Position numbers and translations under genes: made by a program
Notes under the pieces: model-generated
What the model was told of the DNA's origin: nothing
Seen by the model: the letters and a program-made list of their open reading frames with translations, nothing else
The model's database searches: none
Shown here: positions 51,781-63,162 of the stretch, piece by piece
Numbering within the stretch: position 1 is the stretch's first letter
Layout of the letters: every line of letters starts with the position of its first letter
From: Moringa oleifera
Taxonomy: Eukaryota; Streptophyta; Magnoliopsida; Brassicales; Moringaceae
DNA length: 64,000 bases
NCBI GenBank assembly: GCA_021397835.1
Contig: JAJFZO010000645.1
Location: forward strand, 1,302,001-1,366,000
Reading direction: 5' to 3'

Positions 51781-53303
51781 GGGTTTATCTCGGAGAATCA
51801 ATTAGAAGTCCTGGGAAACCTTATGCTTATCAAAACTGGATGGGGGGCTGGGGTTCCGAGATTTGGAAGCGTTCAACCGTGCTCTGTTGGGTAAGCAGTG
51901 GTAGAGGATCATTGAGTTTGAGAACTCTCTTTGTTATAAGGTTCTGAAGGCCAAATACTTCCCATTTAGTAGCCCTCATGTAGTGGCATGGTCGAATCAG
52001 ACTTCCTATATTTGGCTTAGTTTACTTGCAGGCAGGGAAGTGATTCTCCAAGGAGCTATATGGAGGATTGTGACGGTTCTCAAGTCGATGTTTGGAAGGA
52101 TAAATGGGTACCCGGGCATCCAACTCTACTGAGCTCATTCCCTACTTCTGTATTACCTACCCCTATGAGGGTTTCTTCACTTATCAACCAGGAGACCAAG
52201 GAATGGGTTATCCCCTTTATACAAGAACTATTTTCGGAGGAAGTGGCCAAAGCTATAGCCATACCTCTCAGCCATACGAAGGTGGATGATAGTCTGATAT
52301 GGGAAGGGCCTTCTCATAGTAATTATCAAGTTCGCTCGGGTTATTATGTGACGTTACAGCTGCTGAATAGAGGGGTCCCTAACCCTGAGCAGAGGAGCAG
52401 AGTATGGAGAATTATATGGAAATCCATGGTTCCTCCTAAGGTTCAGGTGGTCACGTGGCGGATGTTGCATGGAGTTTTTACCGACATTTTCAGGGCTAAG
52501 CCAGCCGGCTATCAGTGTTGTGAATAGATGCGGTTTCTGTGAGGCGAGGTTGGAGACTCTGTTACATGTCCTCTTTCATTGCAGGTTCAGCACCAGGGAG
52601 TAGGCAGAATTACTAGAACAGAGGAGGATGCTTTCGACTGGGAGTCGTTTATACAGTTTTTCAGAAACCTGGATTCACTGGAAGTGTTCCTAACTTGCTA
52701 CAGAGAAATATGGTTTACCAAAAATCTGATCATTCATGAACGGAGATGTACCTTACACATGATGAGGAGTTTTGAAGCGAAAGAACCTGTGGTGATAATT
52801 CGAAGGTCATGGCAACCCCCCCTGGCTCCTCAGGTTAAACTCAATACGGATGCGTCCTTCCTTGCGGATCGTAAGGAAGCAACCCTAGGTATAATAATCA
52901 GAGACGGAAACGGGTATGTGCAACATCAGGAGCAATAGAAGCCAGGTTAGCTCTCCAAAGTGAACTCCTAGCAATCAAATTAGGGTTGAAGCGGCCGTTC
53001 AATTCTCCCTTGTCAATATCCAAGTGGAGAGTGACTGCATTCGAGTCATACAGGAGATATGAATGGGAGAGAACACGACTGTGGATGGGGGGCCCCTATG
53101 TGTGGACATCACTACTCTGGGAAGTCAATGTGTAGTTCTTTCCAGTATGTCTCTAGGCAAGCAGATGAGTTAGCACATAGAATGGCAAGGGTGTATACTG
53201 ATTTGGTTTAAAAACAGGGTCCCTGTGGGTGAATTCCCTACCCGATACGGCACGTAATCTTGATATTATTTGAGAAACATATTCCCTTTTTGTCCAAAAA
53301 AAA
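51781..53303 (+). pseudogene. LINE 1 zf-RVT and RNase H region with A-rich tail
   Basis: [19 protein letters not shown] (about 51843-51900) and VWKDKWVPGHP (52089-52121) are the usual region after the RT, followed by the RT-associated zinc-binding region to about 52600. VKLNTDASFL (about 52833) and VSRQADELAHRMARVYTD (about 53148-53203) are RNase H motifs, so ORF2 carried a C-terminal RNase H. The element ends ..TTTTTGTCCAAAAAAAA at 53303. No clean target-site duplication was found. Confidence 0.85.
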
Positions 53304-53576
53304 TAGCTGTAACGTTAACATGATTTTTCATTTTACTAGGTCTGTTGACAATGTGGCCACATTACGATTTAGGATAGGAGTAGAAGTGCCCTTAAGATTT
53401 TGAATGATGAGTGAGACACAGTTTAAATAACCCAACCTGGTGGCGTTCTGTTCCAGGACATTTGCACACTACTAGTGTTGGGTTGGGTTGGGCTGGAAAG
53501 TGGACTGGCCTGGGCTCCTCCTGCTTTCCTTGTTTGAGATGATAAAATTTTAGTCCTCCAAGTCACTTGTGAACGC

Positions 53577-53584
53577 CTATAAAA
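53577..53584 (+). promoter_or_regulatory. Candidate TATA box of the ARC3-like gene
   Basis: CTATAAAA lies 174 bp before the ATG at 53758 and only about 275 bp after the end of LINE 1. A pyrimidine-rich leader follows. Position and sequence fit a TATA box, but transcription evidence is lacking. Confidence 0.45.
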
Positions 53585-53757
53585 CATTGAGGACCTTCTC
53601 TACCCAAATCAGCCTCTCTGTTTTCCCGGTTTTCTTGCTCAAAACACAACCTTCATTCTTCAGACGCGAGTCACTGTTCCTATACAAGAATTTTTGGGGA
53701 AAAAAACCGCCAAATGTGATTTTCTCTCCGTGAGCAATAGTAACTTTCTGCTAAACA

Positions 53758-56700
53758 ATGGCCATTTCCGTGGAGCTACCCATGTTTTCCAGTTACCGTC
53801 AAGTCTCTGGTGTCGTATCCTTGTCTCATTTTGCTTCAAAAGACGTGCTTTACAATCCATTGTCCTGTTACAGGAGGTTCGGTAAAGAATTGAATATCAT
53901 TTCAAGGCCTTCTCGTCCCATTTTCATGCGTGTGGTGAGGGATTCCTCTTCCTTGAATGGATATGAAAGTGGAGAGAGGAAAGTACGAAGTGGAGATTTG
54001 GGAGCGGACTCTGAGGTTGTGGAGGTGATTGGCATTGGCAGCCGGAAGGATGCAATTATTGACTTCTGTTTGGACTCACTTTTTCAGTCTGTTTCTTTAC
54101 GGTTTTGGTATGCTCTGTAACTTTTCCTTGCTCTACTGCTTTTGGGTTTGGTGGCTATGTTATTGCTCAGTTGATATTTGAAAAATATTCTTGGTAAATG
54201 GACATGTATGTAAAATAGCTTCACCTTCCGTGTTTATATGTCTTTCAGCATGTATCTCTGCATGTCTCTATTCAAGCTATTTTTCATAACTGTTATTATC
54301 TGCTAGTTATGATGTGCTTCAGTCGTGTGTAGTGCCAGACTTGTAATGTCTTTAGGTCCTGTCTGTTGAGAATGTTCAACAGTGTGATAATAGTGATTCT
54401 GTTTGAAGTGTCGGTTGTGGATATGTTGCAAAACGAGCCCATACATGAGAGGTCCATAGTGCTTCTTTATTTTATTTTTATTACCTCTGAAACAACATTT
54501 TTCATGTTGGTGTTTTAAAAGCCACCTCATTTATTGGCACATGCTGTTTAGTTTTAGTTTACTTTTTGGAATGCTTGAAAGTAATTCCACAAAGGAACTA
54601 TTAAGGTTTAGCCAGTAGTTTTATTATGGATTCTTGATATTTATGGGTATTTAGTTGGTTGTTGCAATATGGATCCTTGATATGTATGGACATTTCCTTA
54701 GTTATTGCTGCTAAGGCAACCTTTCTTGCAGTGTACTTATATTTTAAACGAGTATAATTCATTAGCAATATAAAAATCAATTTCATTTCTGCAGGAATAT
54801 TCTCACAAGAGATCCTTTGGACGTAAAATTACAACAAAGCGTCTTGGGAAAAGGTTTTCTCTTTTCCCTTGCCTCGTGTCTTCATTATATTTGATCATTT
54901 TGCCTGCTATAATCCCACTCAGTAATTTATCATTTATTTTGCTTGACTTTATATCCAAAAGTAGTGCTACTTTTATGTAATGTCTCACTTTGTTTGTATG
55001 ATAATTTTATATAATGTGAAAAATTTCATCGAGAAACGAGCTTTGTTTATCACACAAGATGACGTTATAGTAGTAGATATATGTGCTGAATCATTTTGCA
55101 AAACTCTAACTAGGTAATTTTGGGAAAAAATAATTTTATGGAGGAAACTCAAGGAAAAAGGAGTTGATTACTTTGACAAAGACGAAAGACATGGAGGCAA
55201 AAATCTAAAGCATAATGGCTAAACAAGGGGTATCGAAACACAAGTTTTTCATTGATTAGCAACTATAAATGGTAGATGCAACTACATCAGCAATGTACAG
55301 ATTGATGGGGAAGATAGGGGGGAAAGGTGTTCAAAGATGTGATTAGGGACTACTGTTGTGGATTATACAAGAAGCAATATGCCAAAGCTTGCTTTAATGG
55401 TGGTCAACTGCAAAGGTTTTTTATATAAAGTTAGGTAGAAAGCTAATTTAATGAAGAGGAGATTTGAAATGCCCTACAAGAATGTGATGCAGATAAAGTA
55501 ATGGGCTAGATGGATTCATTGACTTTTCTCAAGGGACATTGGAGCTTAATGAAAGGTAGGATTATAATTCTTTGAGGAATTTCATGTTATTGGTGATTTT
55601 GTAAGCCCTATCAATTTTACGTGTGTGGTGCTAATTCCAAATAAGTAGGGGAAAGCGTTATAAGGGATTGGGCCAATTAGTGTGGTGGGATGCATTTGCT
55701 ATTAGTGGTTAAGGTTATGTCAGTAAGGCTAAAGGTGGTGGATGAGAAAATGGTGAGTCCTAGCTAGAATGTTATGAGAAATGGGTAGATTCTAGATTTA
55801 GTGTTCATTACGAATGAGATAGTTGAGCAAAGGGAGTCATTTGCAAGCTAGACATGAAGAACACTTAATTGTGCTATACATGATGAGGCGAGTGGGTTGT
55901 GGGGAGAGATTGCACATATGGATATGCAAATGCATTTGTACAACAACATTATCAGTGTTGGTAAGGCTATCCAACTCGTTTCCTTAGGTCTTCAAGAGCA
56001 TTACCACATGATGATCCTATTTTTCCATCTTTTTTAATCTTAGTGATGGAAGCATTAGACATAAAGTTGGTAAGGCTATGGAAAGCTCACTTATTAAAGG
56101 TTTTAAAGTTATGAAAGGGCCATGAAATAGAAGTATCTTGCCTCTTGTTTACCAAGTGAGCTATTTTTTTATGCTCTAAGGCCATCTTTTTGGTTAAAAA
56201 TATGGATTTCAATATGATCGAGCTTATTTCTCCTAGGAAAGGGTGGATGACAACAACTTGACAATGGTGATAGGATGCAATGTGGGCAAGAGTGCATAGG
56301 GATTGGAAGAGACACAATATAAACAAGATTATTGACAATTTTATAAGAAAGCTTGCAGGTGTTGGAGGATGCAATATTTATCAAAGGGAAGATTGTTGAC
56401 TTTGATTAAGATATATGCTATTAGATCTCTTGATCCATTAGGTATTCTTATGTATGATCACAAGGTAGATAGCATAAAATGTAGAGCAATTCAATGTAAT
56501 TTTTTGTGGTACAAAATGGGAGATGACTACAAATACGACTTGGTAATCAACTGATAGAAAAGGGAGGACTACGATAAAATCTTTAATAACTTCGCGCATT
56601 GCTGGAAAATGGTTGTGGAGATTTATGATTGACAAAGAGAGTCTTTGGAGGAAACTTATGGAGGCAAAGCATAGTGTGGTAAAGAGTGGTTGGACCATAA

Positions 56701-59173
56701 CATGGGGGAAGGAATCACATAACATGGGATTGTGGGCACTCCTTCAAATTTGGTAGGAGCAACTACTATCATTCTTGAGTTTTAGGGGGGTAATGCCAAG
56801 TCTGTGTTTTTGGCATGATAAAGGATGTGTGAGGAGACAATAAAGGAAGCATACCAAGTCATTTATTACTTAGCTTGTAACAAAATGCTTAATTGTGTAG
56901 GTCAAGCAATCACAATGTGATGTGGACGAGTTGACTAAGAAGTGACGCTCAACATTGGGAGGTGGGGCAAATGCAACAATTTTACAATAGTTTTACCCTT
57001 CAAAGATAGACATGAGAAGATCAAGTAGTTTTTAAAGAGAGAAAAGACACCAAATTTATAGTCAAAACCTACTTTAGGATGATGGAGGAGGCTCAAGTAG
57101 AGGTGAGCAGTGTCTTGAAGCATTAGAGGACAAAGGAGATTTTGGAACCAAAATGGCTTTTCTGTGTCTTTATTATTTATGTAGCACCAAATGGTTGCAA
57201 CCCTTTACAAGTATAGTTAGTGGTTAACGGTAAGGATTTTTATGAAATCTATAAAATCCTCCTTATTTAGAAAAAAATGTACCCAATACCTAAGTTTTAA
57301 AAGTATATCCAGAGGTCCCTAACCATTTAAATCAACCTCAATACCTTGAAAAGCCTCCTAATCTTTCTCTCCATATTATCCAAAAACATTGAAATCCCCT
57401 AATTATCTTCCTTTCCTTAGATGCCTCCACAATTACACATGATCTCAACTCTTGCTATCCTCTTGCTATGGAGATACCTCAATTACTTCCTTAGATAGTA
57501 TAGTAGAAGAGGAATAGGAGGGCTTTTTAAGAGGTGGAGACACCTATTGCTATCCTCTTGCTATTGTTAGAGATAGATGGACTAACATTTTAAAATTATG
57601 GGTAATAAAGAGCCTCGAAATATCTAAAATACGTGGACGTTGGTGGCATCTCTACCTTTTGTAATTGATTAATATGTAAATATATGTATATATATATGTG
57701 TGTGTGTATATATTATTCTGCTTTTGATAAAATTAAAAAAAAAAAAAGAGAAAGGCAATTCGTGGTGATATGTCTCTTTTGTCTTCTTTTTCTTTCTAGG
57801 GGACAAGAAGATTGATTAATTCTTGCAATTAGATCCTAAAATGTTTTTTTTAAGGATTTCAGTTATAGGTAAGCCTGAACATTTAATAGGAAATTCATGA
57901 TTACTGCAACTAAGAATTCTTGTTTTTAGAAATAAATATACAACTACTAATGAAACAAAGCTAGATAACTTTATCTCATTTTTACCTTGATGAATTTTGA
58001 ATTTGAAAATGTCACATAAATCTAATTTTTGCTACTTTCATTGACTTCTACAGACATAACACCAAAGATTGTGGAATCATCCCAGTTTATGCAGTCATGC
58101 TCGAAGGCCATCATTCTTGTTTGTACATTTTTTACCTATTACTCTTATTTATCTATGTTTGGTGAACGATGATTATCATTTGTTAGTCATAAATGCTGAT
58201 TAGAGCAACCTTTTGAATATAAAACAAAATAAAGGTCATTTATCACTGCAAGAATTTGGTTCAATAATGGGGAACTAGATTGAGTAGCATTGATTTGTTA
58301 ATGACTAAATAGCACAGATACTTCTAGAGTACACTCTTGTTCAATATCTGATATGATATGCTATTAGTGCTTCTAAGATAGTTTTCTATTTGTATCTCAA
58401 TATCTCAAAAGTATCCAAAATTTGGAATTACAGTAAGTCATTAATTGTACAAGAAACTTGTTGTATGTTCCAGACTGGTTACCAAAACCTTCAACTATAA
58501 TGATATTTTCGTTGCTTTAAAATAAAATTGTTATTGCATGTAAGCATATAGAAGTTCATTGTTTTATGTTCCTTTGGACATTTCATGTGAATTTTTGTTA
58601 TGCTTTATTATGTAGGGTTACATAGTGTAACCGAGGATATTGTTAGGCTACAATTTTGGCTTCAAAACTTGTTTTGGTATGCATTATCGTACTTAAAATC
58701 AGTTCTTGTCTGTATGCTAATTTCATGCTTCTAAGATTGATGATCTGGTCTTGAACAATTTCATCTCTTAACATTTGTCAACTGTAAAGGATGAGATATG
58801 AAAACATCAATCTTGCTTCTTCTGGTAAAGAAACATAACTTGTGGCATTGGATGTTGACAGCTGGAATATAGATTGTGAAAAGGGGTTTATGAATGAAAT
58901 CGCAATTTGCGAACAATATATCATTTTATTTTGTATCTGCTAGAGATTGTCAAAATATCATGGCTATTTTGATGTACTTTGGCTTTTTAATGAAATATGA
59001 TTTTAATGAATTTTGCTTTGCTTCTATTTTCACTTTAGGTGGCTAGTGCGGGATACGGTTTGGATCACATTGCTGCAATTGATATTCTTAAAACAATAAG
59101 ATGTGGAAATGGTTTTGCATTTGCCATTGTTTTGAGGCCTTTTAGCTTCGAAGGACGTAGGCGCATTAATGAG
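53758..59173 (+). CDS. ARC3: FtsZ-like chloroplast division protein, probably ARC3 (5' part)
   Basis: Four exons (53758-54107, 54795-54853, 58054-58118, 59039-59173) join in frame to 203 codons with GT-AG introns. Residues 1 to about 75 look like a chloroplast transit peptide, Ser/Arg-rich with few acidic residues. VEVIGIGSRKDAIIDFCLDS then replaces the FtsZ N-terminal GVGGGG.NAV region. KAIILVASAGYG.DHIAA sits where FtsZ has its GGGTGTG tubulin signature, which is lost here. RPFSFEGRRR is the FtsZ-like end of this fold. A degenerate FtsZ domain behind a transit peptide is the ARC3 pattern; ARC3 regulates plastid FtsZ-ring placement and normally continues into a middle domain and MORN repeats. 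Those parts are not in the window, so the gene is either cut by the edge or disrupted by the LINEs downstream. Canonical FtsZ1/FtsZ2 is less likely. Confidence 0.68.
55112..57750 (+). mobile_element. LINE 2, decayed, in intron 2 of the ARC3-like gene
   Basis: Broken translations give GRCNYISNVQIDGE, INFTCVVLIPNK (RT fingers), and later KWLWRFMIDKESLWRKLMEA with FWHDKGCVRRQ, the RT-to-zf-RVT region of plant L1 elements. 5' truncated. The tail could be the A-run at 57271-57277 or the A13 run at 57734-57746. With the latter, AGGTAATTTTGGG (55112) and AGGCAATTCGTGG (57752) may be a worn target-site duplication. Same sense as the host gene and clear of the exon junctions. Confidence 0.7.
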
Positions 59174-59527
59174 GTAAGGAATGTTTGGTAATTGCAAAAA
59201 ACTATACTTTTCATGAAATAAATTAAGAAATTCAAATTGATAAAATAAGCATCAATGTAAATTTAATAACCCTTTTTTTATTAATGTTTATTTTGCTTGC
59301 AAGATTTCGATAAAGTAGCAGTGGGACTTCGTGTGATTAGTAGGTGTACTAAGTGAACATGTTTGTAGCTTACATATCATTAAAATATCTGTTGTCTTAC
59401 TTTTCACAGGGCTAACAGTCCTAAAATTATTAGTTTGTGAATGGCAATAATTCTATTATTTGACAAATGATGCTGCATTGTGAGTTTGGGGAGAGAAAAA
59501 TGTTGAGTGGATAATCCTTGGTGAAAT

Positions 59528-60463
59528 TATGTTTTTATTTACTATTTCGAGGGATGTGGCATTTAGGTTGGAACGACTGCAGATGTAAGTTTCTTTGGGG
59601 CAGTTTGGGAGATAACTCAAATATCACTTGATAAGGTGGAAAATGGTTCAGAAACTGATGGAAGAAAGGGTTTGGATATTAAGCTCCTTTGCACTTTTAA
59701 TGTAGCACTTTTAAGTAAATGGTTATGGTGGTTTGTGGTGAAAAGGGATAGCCTATGGAGGAAGGTAGTGGTGGCTAGATATAGGGTAGAGGAGTGATTA
59801 GGTCTCATTGGTAGGGCGAGAGGTGTATGGCATGGGGGTTTTAAAACAATTAGGAAGGTTTGGGTGCAATATGGGCCTTGGGTCAATTAGATTTTGGCAT
59901 GATGTTTGGTGTAACTCTGTCTAAAGATGTTTTGCCTGTATAGTTTGGCTATGAGCATGTGAGATGGGGGGACAGTGAGGTTACTTGGGAGGTGAGTTTA
60001 AGAAGGTTGACGCAGGATTGAGAGGTGAAGACATTTGAGTAGTTTTTTTAGAGAATCTATAAAATTTATATCCTTTTGTGGTGTAGTTGGACTTGAATAT
60101 TTAGGAGAGTGTATTATTGGGCTTGGGAATACAATGAGAGGTTACTTGAATAACAAGCTTCCTATGGTTAAAGTTAAGAGGAAAGTTATGGCATTAGTTT
60201 CTTTATTGATTTTTTTGGAGGATGGGTTAAGAGGAATAAAGACTTTTGAAGGGATTGAAAAACCCTTTGGGTTACATAAAGGATAGACGAGGATTAATAT
60301 GGCATTATTAGGTTATTAGGAACTATTGTGTAAATGAGGTAGAGCTTGTGAAGTTTATGAAACTCAATACTTTTTGAAGAGCTAACGATACTTGTACATG
60401 GGAAAATACCATATTAATGCTAATTATATATAACAACTAACTTCCTTTATGATTAAAAAAAAA
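59528..60463 (+). mobile_element. LINE 3, 5'-truncated, with 15-bp target-site duplication
   Basis: Flanked by AATCCTTGGTGAAAT at 59513-59527 and again at 60464-60478. The right copy follows an A-rich tail (TTTATGATTAAAAAAAAA). The body translates as KGLDIKLLCTFNVALLSKWL and then SLWRKVVVARY, the RT-to-zf-RVT region of plant L1 elements, in the same sense as the ARC3-like gene. Only the 3' end of the element is present, as usual for incomplete target-primed reverse transcription. Confidence 0.88.
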
Positions 60464-60478
60464 AATCCTTGGTGAAAT

Positions 60479-60960
60479 GATGATTTGGTTTGGAAGAGTT
60501 ATTTTTTATATTCCACTGCTCCAAACTTGAGTTTCTTCAGAGTTCTTTCTTCTGTTTATGGGTATATAGATGATATTACTGGTTTTAATGCACACAATAT
60601 TAACTTTGACTTAAGCAAAGATAATGATGAGGTTTATACAAAAGCCTTCTTAAAAGAAACAATGAACATATTAACATAGATGATGTTTGTTGACATGATT
60701 TGCGTATATTTGTATACTTCTACCTTAATATTAATGAAATGATAGAATATGGAACTGTTTGATTCACATAAGCGTTGATTGTTAACCAAAAATGATGCAA
60801 GAAATATCAAAGGAAGTTTTTCATGTGCAAGCAGGTTTAAGTAATATCATTGTTATTAACATAGATGTATCTGGTTGGTAATAGTTGGAAATTTCGTTTT
60901 ATGTACCTCTTTAAACTAACTGCTCTTTGTATCCAATTTTTCTGGATTAGGGTTTTCGTA
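60479..60960. other. Spacer between LINE 3 and LINE 4, no exon recognised
   Basis: Would be intronic if the ARC3-like gene continues. A 64-codon frame at 60485-60679 does not resemble the part of ARC3 expected next, and no flanking splice pair supports it. Confidence 0.4.
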
Positions 60961-61653
60961 TAAGGTGATCGCCTATAATGAAAAACAAGGCCATCGTAAC
61001 AAGAAAATGGCAAGTTGTTATTATGTTTGGGATGGTTGTCTTGCTATTTATTGCAGTAAGTAAAGAAGGGTTAAAAATTATGAAAGTTATGAGAGAATTA
61101 AGAGAAAGGAGTAATTTACAACTTTCATGTGATAGGATGGTCAAGATAGAGAAAAGTATACGAAGAGAAAAATGTATGAAAAAAAATGACGATCTACGCC
61201 ATTAGGATGTAGAGAAAACTATTTGTGGATGGGGAGATTGGTGGGTAGTGGATCACCAAGAAGGAAAAGGGAATATGGTCTCTTTGTGTCTGAGTAGAGA
61301 TGACTAGAGGTGGTTTTGCCCATCAATAAGCAATTTAGTGGTAGTTGCGATTAAGGTGGGTTTAGTAAGAAAAAGGAAAGAAGGCACTAGAGTATTGATG
61401 ATCGCGTTTGGTTCAAAAGGTAGCGGAGCGTTCTTAAGGTTGTCAAAGTTTGGGAAAACGGTCTACATGTCAACCAATGGTGAGGGTTTTAGGTGATGGA
61501 GGAGGGGTGAGAGATTTTTAGAGGTTTGCTAATGTAAAGGAGTATAGGAATCTGTAGAAAAAGGATAGCATGAGAGGCTTCTCTAAGCCAAAAGGAGAGG
61601 CAACTAGGCAAGGCATGTACCATTGTTTTTCCCTATTGTAGGTTTGGCATGAT
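60961..61653 (+). mobile_element. LINE 4, probable ORF1 region (left part)
   Basis: A Lys/Arg-rich open frame (60978-61205) is followed by broken frames. Position directly before a recognisable ORF2 start (63163), with an insertion in between, suggests ORF1 of a LINE, but no diagnostic ORF1 motif is clear. The left boundary is uncertain. Confidence 0.35.
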
Positions 61654-62203
61654 TAGGGGTGAGCATGATTTGGTTCAAACCAATGAACCGAATTATAATC
61701 TTTAAAATGTGAATCAGATCAGAATTGTTATAAACGATTTCGATTCTGAACCGTAATTGGAATTACTTTAAGTATGGTTCAATTATGATTCAAGAAAATT
61801 TTGAATCGGAACCAAAACCATGATTCAAAATTGATGATTTTAACTCGATTCCTAATTAAATTAATTAAAAATATATAAAATAATTTAATTTAAATAATCA
61901 TAAAATTTATAAAAAATTATTTAATTTTAAAAAATATATTTTTAAATAAAAATATGATTGCTTCATTTTTATTTAAAAAAATTATTAAAAAGTTTTAGTT
62001 TAAATACGAAATACTCTTATTACGGAAAAAAAAATCTCTTTGAAGTGACTTTGAACTTAAACTAAACCTGAATCTAAATTGCTAAAAAACCAAAACTTGA
62101 ACCGCTTTTGAACGAAATTTAACGGTTCAGGGTTCGATTCATCATAATCTTGAACTTTGATTTGATATTGAATTGAACCAAACCCTAACTGTGGCTACCC
62201 TTA
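61654..62203. mobile_element. hAT-like MITE with 8-bp target-site duplication
   Basis: Left end TAGGGGTGAGCA. The right end, read inverted, is TAAGGGTAGCCA, 9 of 12 positions equal. It is flanked by GGCATGAT (61646-61653) and GGCAGGAT (62204-62211), 7 of 8 equal, the duplication length of hAT elements. The interior is rich in GGTTC/GAACC words (TGGTTCAAACC, GAACCGTAATTG, AACGGTTCAGGGTTCG), typical of plant hAT MITEs. No coding capacity. It sits inside LINE 4. Confidence 0.75.
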
Positions 62204-62211
62204 GGCAGGAT

Positions 62212-63162
62212 GGGAGCATTGGAGAATGGGTCACTACAAGACGATAGACTATTGGAAAATAGGCGAACGTGTAGAGAGGTGGTAATTGACGAACGATGTT
62301 TAGGGAACATGCAAGGATTCGGTTCAAGTTAGATCGATAGGTGAAAGGGACAAGGGAGTCAGGTCATGAAGTTGCTATGTTATTGGGCCTTCGTCATGTT
62401 GGATGCCCAAATCAAATAATAAGCGGAAGGGGTTAGAATATGCTATGGCATGATTGGACATGGTGAAAAGGCTTGTTCTAGGTCGGACGCTAGTGAGTAG
62501 AGGCTGCTTATGGACTCAAGGATGGGTTGGAAGGCTGATGATTTGGGTTGGATTCAATGTTTCAGTGGGGACAAAGTGAGACTGGCGCAAGTGGGGGTAA
62601 TTTGAGTCCAGATGTACTAGGTCTTTCGATTGGGTTTGGTAATTACCTAGTTCACTCGGTTGGGTCGATGGGGTATGGTTCCTTAATGTGAAGAAAGGGT
62701 GAATGCATGGGTAGTGCATATGGTGTTGTCTTTATTGCTTAAATTACGAGATCGCAATGGAGCCAAGGGTGGTCGAAAAGGAAGTCATCTAGTATCCAGT
62801 CTTTCGTCATTGAAGAAGTAAAACTTTCTATTAGTAAGGAGTGAATCATGACTGAACATAGATCGAGTGGGAGAAGAGGAAGTAGTAGAGGAAAGAGAAG
62901 AGTCATTCGCCAAGGGGCAAGTAGGTAACAAGTCGAGCATACGTGTGGAGAAAGGAGGAAGGCTTAGGGAATGAGCTGGTGGTTACTCCGTTGGTACATG
63001 TTTCGGCTAAGTAGCTAAAGGAAAAAGGAGGTAACAAGAGGAAAAAGTAAAGATATCAATTGGTGACTCAAGAGATTGGAACGTGAGGTGAATTACGACA
63101 AGTTTGAAAAGTGAAGGAGAAAATCAGTGGCGTTTAAACAAGCTCAGGTTGTTATCATAGCA
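62212..63162 (+). mobile_element. LINE 4, ORF1 to ORF2 region (right part)
   Basis: Guanine-rich + strand without a long open frame, continuing LINE 4 after the MITE. Frames are broken throughout. The sequence leads directly into the ORF2 start at 63163. No zinc knuckle could be placed with confidence. Confidence 0.4.

Noticed and set aside
53477..53492. Telomere-like GGGTTG run
   Set aside because: Only about three units and not the plant TTTAGGG repeat, so not an interstitial telomere.
60485..60679. Possible next exon of the ARC3-like gene
   Set aside because: Translation does not match what is expected after the RPFSFEGRRR block, and no acceptor-donor pair in the right phase frames it.
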